The translations under genes and the position numbers were made by a program. 37,684 nt of DNA, taken from assembly GCF_008017455.1 (NCBI RefSeq), contig NZ_VRTY01000062.1:1-37684 (forward strand), in the 5' to 3' direction. The notes under the pieces are model-generated. The model did no database searches. It worked only from the letters and a program-made list of their open reading frames with translations, and was not told the DNA's origin. Positions 33,863-37,684 of this stretch are shown in pieces; position 1 is the first letter of the stretch; the number at the start of each line of letters is the position of its first letter. The stretch comes from Pontibacter qinzhouensis. Lineage in GTDB: Bacteria; Bacteroidota; Bacteroidia; Cytophagales; Hymenobacteraceae.

Positions 33863-34855
33863 TTAAAGCCATTTGTTGTCTTTGTACCACTGCAGCGTCT
33901 GGGCAAGGCCTCTTTCAAGGTCGTACTCCGGCACAAAGCCAAGATCCTGCCTGATGCGCTCTATGCTGCAGTTCCAGTTCTCGGCTGCCAGCTCACTGAG
34001 TTTCTCTTTGTTAAGGGCTGGCATTTTGCTAGATGTGGCATAAGCAGCCTCCAGCAGGTTGGCTACCAGGGTTATCACGCCCAGCGGCACATGCACCTTC
34101 ACCGATTTTTTGCCCAGAATGCGCTTAGTTATGGTTGCCAGGGCATAACGGTCGTAGCTGTTCCCATCAGACACGTTGTAGCTGGTATGGCTCTTGGCGG
34201 CTCCCAGGGCCTGCATAACTGCTTTTGCCAGGTCTTTTACATACACAAAGCTGAGCCACTGCGGCTTGTTGCTGATGTAGGGCTCCAGCCCCAGGTTCAG
34301 CGTTTTCAGTACAATAAAAATATCTTTCTCGCGCGGGCCATACACGGCAGTGGGTCGGAGCACCACCAGCGGCAGTTCCTCTATTTCGGCCAGGTACTTT
34401 TCGGCTACCAGTTTGCTTCTGCCATACGCGGTTACCGGCATAGCATTGCTCTGATCTTGAATAGGCAAAGGTGCTTCGTAAACAGTTGGACCCAATGCTG
34501 CCAGGCTGCTGATGAACACGAACTTTTTGAGCGGAATGGCAGCCGCTGCGGCCGCTACACCCAGGTTTCTGGTAAAGTCGGCGTTTATGCGTTCGTACTC
34601 CTGCGCCAGTTTGGCTTTGGTGGTGCCGGCTGCATGAATAATGTAGGTGTACTGCTTTTCTTCCAGCTCTTTTTGAAGGCTCGCCACATTGGCATAATCG
34701 AGGGTAGTGTACTGAATGGCAAAGGGTGACAGGTGAGCGACCATACTACCGGGGCGTATGGCGGCAAATACCTCCAGCCCGGCCTGCACGGCTGCCTCCA
34801 CTATGTGGTAGCCTACAAAGCCACTGGCTCCTGTTATCAGTACACGTTCTTTCAT
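33863..34855 (-). CDS. NAD-dependent epimerase/dehydratase, probable sphingolipid reductase (CerR-like)
   Basis: This extended short-chain dehydrogenase has 330 residues. It starts with the nucleotide-binding TGASGFVG (8-15), has the catalytic Tyr-Lys in YGRSK, and continues with VVLRPTAVYGPRE and SFVYVKDLAKAVM. In Caulobacter a protein of this family (CerR) reduces the 3-keto group during ceramide synthesis, and similar genes sit beside serine palmitoyltransferase in Bacteroidota. Here it overlaps the GNAT gene by 4 bp and shares the operon with serine palmitoyltransferase, so that role is likely. Sugar-nucleotide epimerase activity is the alternative but poorly supported by context. Confidence 0.83.
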   Translation of the reverse strand: MKERVLITGASGFVGYHIVEAAVQAGLEVFAAIRPGSMVAHLSPFAIQYTTLDYANVASLQKELEEKQYTYIIHAAGTTKAKLAQEYERINADFTRNLGVAAAAAAIPLKKFVFISSLAALGPTVYEAPLPIQDQSNAMPVTAYGRSKLVAEKYLAEIEELPLVVLRPTAVYGPREKDIFIVLKTLNLGLEPYISNKPQWLSFVYVKDLAKAVMQALGAAKSHTSYNVSDGNSYDRYALATITKRILGKKSVKVHVPLGVITLVANLLEAAYATSSKMPALNKEKLSELAAENWNCSIERIRQDLGFVPEYDLERGLAQTLQWYKDNKWL

Positions 34856-35973
34856 AGCGCCTTCTCGTAAATTCTGTATCTTTTGTAAGGTTTGGCTGCC
34901 ATGTTGAGCAAGCCCTGGTTCATGAGCACGTTGTTCTCCAGTATCCAGGAGGCTTCGGCCATCTGCATGTGCTTCTCGCGGTACTTCTGCATGGCTGCGC
35001 CATAAAACACGGCCTCAATACCCAGCTTGCGGTAACCTTCTACAACACCCAGAGCCAGAATGCGCACTGCGTTAATTTTCTTGCGAAGCAGCAACAGCTT
35101 AAAAATACCTGTTGGCAACAAGCGGCCTTTCTTGATCTTTTTCTGAATCTGGTTAATATCCGGTATTGCCAGCGAGAACCCGATCATTTTGCCGTTGTGC
35201 TCGGCTACCAGGCAAAAATCCGGGTCTACGATCAGTTTCAGGTCTTTTGCCAGGTAATCGAATTCCTTTGGGGTCATGGGCACGAAGCCCAGATTTTTAT
35301 CCCAGGCAGAGTTGTAGATCTCTCTTAAATTAGCGGCTTCTTCTTTGTAGTTTTTCAGGTTAATCGGCCTGATGGTAATGCTCTTATTTTCCAGCCTTTT
35401 TCTGATAACCTGTGATAACTTGTAAGGCTTATCGTTGAAGTTTTCTGCCAGGAACTGGTAGGCCAGCAGGTCTACCTTTTTCTGAAACCCGAGTTGCTCC
35501 AGCAACTGCACGTAGTACCTGTAGTTATAGGGCATCATGGCCATAGGCGAACTGTCGAAGCCTTCTATCAACAGGCCGCAGCTTTCGTTTGTAGAAAAAT
35601 TAACCGGCCCGATCATGGTTTTTGCGCCCTTACCCAACAGCCACTCATGCACCCTCTGAAACAGCATGTCTGCCACTTCGCCATCGCTAATGCAATCGAA
35701 AAAACCGAAGAAGCCATCTTGCGTGTGGTTAAAGGCGTTGTGGTTGTTATTCATAATAGCCGCCACCCGACCTACCACCACTCTGTTATCATAAGCCAGG
35801 AAAAGCTGCAGCGATGAGTGCTCATGAAAAGGATGTTTGCCTGGTGTTAGCAGGTCGCGCTGTGCAATAAAAAGCTCCGGCACGTAGTACGGGTCGTTTT
35901 TGTACAACTCATGCGGAAAGTCGATAAAGGCTCCCAGCTGCTGCTTTGTCTCAACAGGCACTATTTGTTTCAT
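34852..35973 (-). CDS. GNAT-superfamily acyltransferase, probable bacterial ceramide synthase (bCerS)
   Basis: The 373-residue protein is a double-GNAT-type acyltransferase. It includes FHEHSSLQLFLAYDNRVVVGRVAAIMN (N-terminal acetyltransferase-like sheet), then GPVNFSTNESCGLLIEGFD, MMPYNYRYYVQLLEQLGF, and a second fold with FCLVAEHNGKMIGFSLAIPD and ILALGVVEGYRKLGIEAVFY. Bacterial ceramide synthases characterised in Caulobacter belong to this superfamily and add the N-linked acyl chain to the long-chain base. It overlaps serine palmitoyltransferase by 23 bp upstream and the reductase by 4 bp downstream, which is the three-gene core of bacterial sphingolipid synthesis. The specific function is inferred from this context. 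Confidence 0.83.
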   Translation of the reverse strand: MKQIVPVETKQQLGAFIDFPHELYKNDPYYVPELFIAQRDLLTPGKHPFHEHSSLQLFLAYDNRVVVGRVAAIMNNNHNAFNHTQDGFFGFFDCISDGEVADMLFQRVHEWLLGKGAKTMIGPVNFSTNESCGLLIEGFDSSPMAMMPYNYRYYVQLLEQLGFQKKVDLLAYQFLAENFNDKPYKLSQVIRKRLENKSITIRPINLKNYKEEAANLREIYNSAWDKNLGFVPMTPKEFDYLAKDLKLIVDPDFCLVAEHNGKMIGFSLAIPDINQIQKKIKKGRLLPTGIFKLLLLRKKINAVRILALGVVEGYRKLGIEAVFYGAAMQKYREKHMQMAEASWILENNVLMNQGLLNMAAKPYKRYRIYEKAL

Positions 35974-37192
35974 ATGCTGCTGCGTTGGTATCTACTCCAC
36001 ACAATTTAAAGGCACTGGCAATTTTAGTTACTGCTTCCTCGATCTGGCTGAAGGTATGCGTGGCCATAACAGACAGGCGGATGAGCGTAGAGTTGGCAGG
36101 CACGGCAGGTGCCACCACCGGGTTCACGAAAATGCCGTTGTCCTGCAGCATTTTGGTTACCTGAAAAGTTTTATCGTTGTCGCGGATGTAAATAGGTATA
36201 ATCGGGGTTTCGGTTGGCCCCAGATCCAGCCCCTCCTCGCGCAGGAGTTGGGTAGCATAGCGGGTATTGGCCCACAACTGCTCTATGCGCTCCGGCTCCG
36301 ATTGTATAATATCTAGTGCCGCAATAGTGCTTGCCACCGAGGAAGGCGACATGCTGGCACTGAAAATAAGCGAGCGGGCATGGTGCTTCAGGTAGTTAAT
36401 GGTATCGTAATCGCTGGCAATAAAGCCGCCCAAGGAGGCAAGCGACTTACTGAAAGTGCCCATTATCAGGTCTACCTGGTCGGTTAAGTTAAAGTGGGCT
36501 GCTGTTCCGGCACCCTGATCGCCCAGCACCCCCAGGCCATGCGCATCGTCTACCATAATGCTGCCGCCATACAGCTCGGCCAGCGCCACAAGTTCCGGCA
36601 ATTTCACAATATCACCTTCCATACTGAAAACGCCATCTACCACGATCAGCTTTATGGCATCGGCTGGCAATTTTCGCAGCTTCTGTTCCAGGTCCTGCAT
36701 GTCGTTGTGGCGGTACTTTATAACTTTAGAGAAAGAGAGCCTGCTCCCGTCTATTATAGAGGCGTGGTTATACTCATCGAGCAAAATATAGTCGTTACGG
36801 CCGGTAAGGCTAGAAATAACACCCAGGTTAACCTGAAAGCCCGTGCTGAAAACCAGCGCCGCATCTTTTTTCACATAGTCTGCCAGCCTGTTTTCGAGTT
36901 CTATATGAATGTCGAGGGTGCCGTTTAAGAACCTGGAACCGGCACAGCCTGTACCATACACTTCTATGGCTTTGGTGGCGGCTTCTTTCACCTTCGGATG
37001 GTTTGTAAGACCCAGATAGGCATTTGAGCCAAACATGAGAACTTTTTTCCCCTGAATAATTACCTCAGTATCCTGCGCAGACGATATCGATCTGAAGTAA
37101 GGATAGGCACCCTGAGCCATTGCCCTCTCTCCTGCCTGGTAGGCAGCACTCTTTTCACGGGCTAGGATTTTATTGCGTAGTATATTACCCAT
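35951..37192 (-). CDS. spt: Serine palmitoyltransferase (SPT)
   Basis: This PLP-dependent alpha-oxoamine synthase condenses serine with palmitoyl-CoA to 3-ketosphinganine, the first step of sphingolipid synthesis. The 413-residue protein has NAYLGLTNHP, GTGCAGSRFLNGT (79-92), EYNHASIIDG (His143, stacks on PLP), DDAHGLGVLG (215-224) and GTFSKSLASLGG with the PLP Lys249. It is soluble-looking and homodimer-type in size. Related enzymes (AONS, KBL) share these motifs; the neighbouring ceramide synthase- and reductase-like genes settle on SPT. It is the first gene of the unit, with an AT-rich promoter region and a palindrome upstream. Confidence 0.93.
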   Translation of the reverse strand: MGNILRNKILAREKSAAYQAGERAMAQGAYPYFRSISSAQDTEVIIQGKKVLMFGSNAYLGLTNHPKVKEAATKAIEVYGTGCAGSRFLNGTLDIHIELENRLADYVKKDAALVFSTGFQVNLGVISSLTGRNDYILLDEYNHASIIDGSRLSFSKVIKYRHNDMQDLEQKLRKLPADAIKLIVVDGVFSMEGDIVKLPELVALAELYGGSIMVDDAHGLGVLGDQGAGTAAHFNLTDQVDLIMGTFSKSLASLGGFIASDYDTINYLKHHARSLIFSASMSPSSVASTIAALDIIQSEPERIEQLWANTRYATQLLREEGLDLGPTETPIIPIYIRDNDKTFQVTKMLQDNGIFVNPVVAPAVPANSTLIRLSVMATHTFSQIEEAVTKIASAFKLCGVDTNAAAYETNSAC

Positions 37193-37218
37193 CTGTTAAA
37201 AAAGTCTTATATAATATA

Positions 37219-37243
37219 TAATTATCTATAATAAAGATAATTA
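37219..37243. promoter_or_regulatory. Palindrome upstream of SPT, possible TetR operator
   Basis: TAATTATCT (37219-37227) and AGATAATTA (37235-37243) form a perfect inverted repeat with a 7-nt spacer. It lies 27-51 bp before the SPT start, where it would overlap a promoter. The neighbouring TetR-type gene is a candidate regulator. Confidence 0.45.
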
Positions 37244-37344
37244 GTATAATTTAATTTGATAATAATTTATTTAAATTCTTTTAGAATAGATTGTTATCTT
37301 TTAGCATCTAATTTTTAGTTCGAAACAAAAAGAACTAAAAAAAC

Positions 37345-37375
37345 AAAATAAAAAGGAATGCGATCCCCCTTTTAC
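37345..37375 (-). terminator. Possible terminator after the TetR-like gene
   Basis: On the minus strand AAAAGG, an 11-nt loop and CCTTTT form a short stem followed by TATTTTGTTTTTTT. It lies about 50 bp beyond the TetR stop. The stem is short and AT-rich, so support is modest. Confidence 0.4.
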
Positions 37376-37420
37376 AATTTTGCTTTTTGTGTTATAGAAA
37401 CAATCAGCCTAAAACAAATT

Positions 37421-37684
37421 TCAATCGTTCTGTTGCGCTTTTAGCCCCTGCATCAGAATATTATTAATTACCTCCATCCTGCTTTCTAAATCTGCGAATT
37501 TGTTCTCGACCAGCAGGCCCACCTCCAGCCCTCTAAAGGCGCACACCATAGCAAAGGCTATAACGTCTATATCTTCTGCAGCGTATTTTGCGAACTCCCC
37601 TTTTTCAAGGCCAAATTTTAGAATGTTCCGCACCAGGTTTATTTCTCTTAACTCGTAGCGCTTGTTCAGGTCCATCAGGCGCTG
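37421..37684 (-). CDS. TetR-family regulator, C-terminal part (cut by window end)
   Basis: Only the last ~87 residues are present; the frame runs off the right edge, so the helix-turn-helix is not visible. The visible part, YELREINLVRNILKFGLEKGEF...DIDVIAFAMVCAFRGLEVGLL...MEVINNILMQGL, matches the C-terminal ligand/dimer region of TetR regulators. It reads toward the SPT gene across a 228-bp AT-rich gap that holds a palindrome and a possible terminator. Control of sphingolipid genes in response to a lipid is inferred from position only. Confidence 0.7.
   Translation of the reverse strand, partial: QRLMDLNKRYELREINLVRNILKFGLEKGEFAKYAAEDIDVIAFAMVCAFRGLEVGLLVENKFADLESRMEVINNILMQGLKAQQND

Noticed and set aside
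33689..34729. 346-codon plus-strand open frame opposite the CerR-like gene
   Set aside because: It spans two minus-strand genes and their gap and has no recognisable domain.

Overview
The window looks like a chromosomal segment of a Bacteroidota bacterium, most likely an environmental cytophagian such as the Hymenobacteraceae (Pontibacter-like); the family placement is inference. The reasons are a SusC/SusD pair, a lipobox with Cys, DUF5686 and DUF4833 proteins, weak or absent Shine-Dalgarno sites, and a complete bacterial sphingolipid plus inositol-lipid locus. Nearly every gene is on the minus strand; only the LacI regulator reads plus. I saw no tRNA, rRNA, CRISPR array, insertion sequence or prophage.

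Left end (1-2.4 kb): a helicase-associated (HA) repeat protein with no helicase.

Carbohydrate region (2.4-23.8 kb): a pectin/uronate utilisation locus. It holds pectin methylesterase, a secreted putative alpha/alpha-toroid polysaccharide-active protein, a purple-acid-phosphatase-like phosphoesterase, SusD, SusC, myo-inositol oxygenase, a LacI regulator, a GH28 lipoprotein, a GH92 alpha-mannosidase, a FucP-type MFS symporter, an SSS sodium symporter and an L-rhamnose mutarotase. Two near-identical palindromes (13566-13584 and 23326-23349) and two related half-type sites (15026-15036 and 21175-21187) are the likely LacI operators. They would tie myo-inositol oxygenase and the sugar importers to one regulator.

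Lipid region (24.5-37.2 kb): minus-strand operons that read, in transcription order, serine palmitoyltransferase, GNAT-type ceramide synthase, epimerase-type reductase, myo-inositol-3-phosphate synthase and PgpA-like phosphatase; then GtrA, DUF5686 outer-membrane protein, CDP-alcohol (inositol-phosphate) phosphatidyltransferase and DUF4833; then an uncharacterised six-TM protein, an FA2H-like hydroxylase and an AUR1-like PAP2 enzyme. Together these could take serine, acyl-CoA and glucose-6-phosphate to hydroxylated inositol phosphorylceramide. A partial TetR regulator lies upstream.

The strongest structure not explained by genes is a family of at least twelve interspersed ~55-bp elements, found only between genes and in both orientations. 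Each has a 17-bp core (AATTATTCTAATGAAAA) followed by a hairpin with CCTT/AAGG ends. They sit at most operon boundaries in both halves of the window. Read in one direction they have the form of a stem followed by a T-rich tail.
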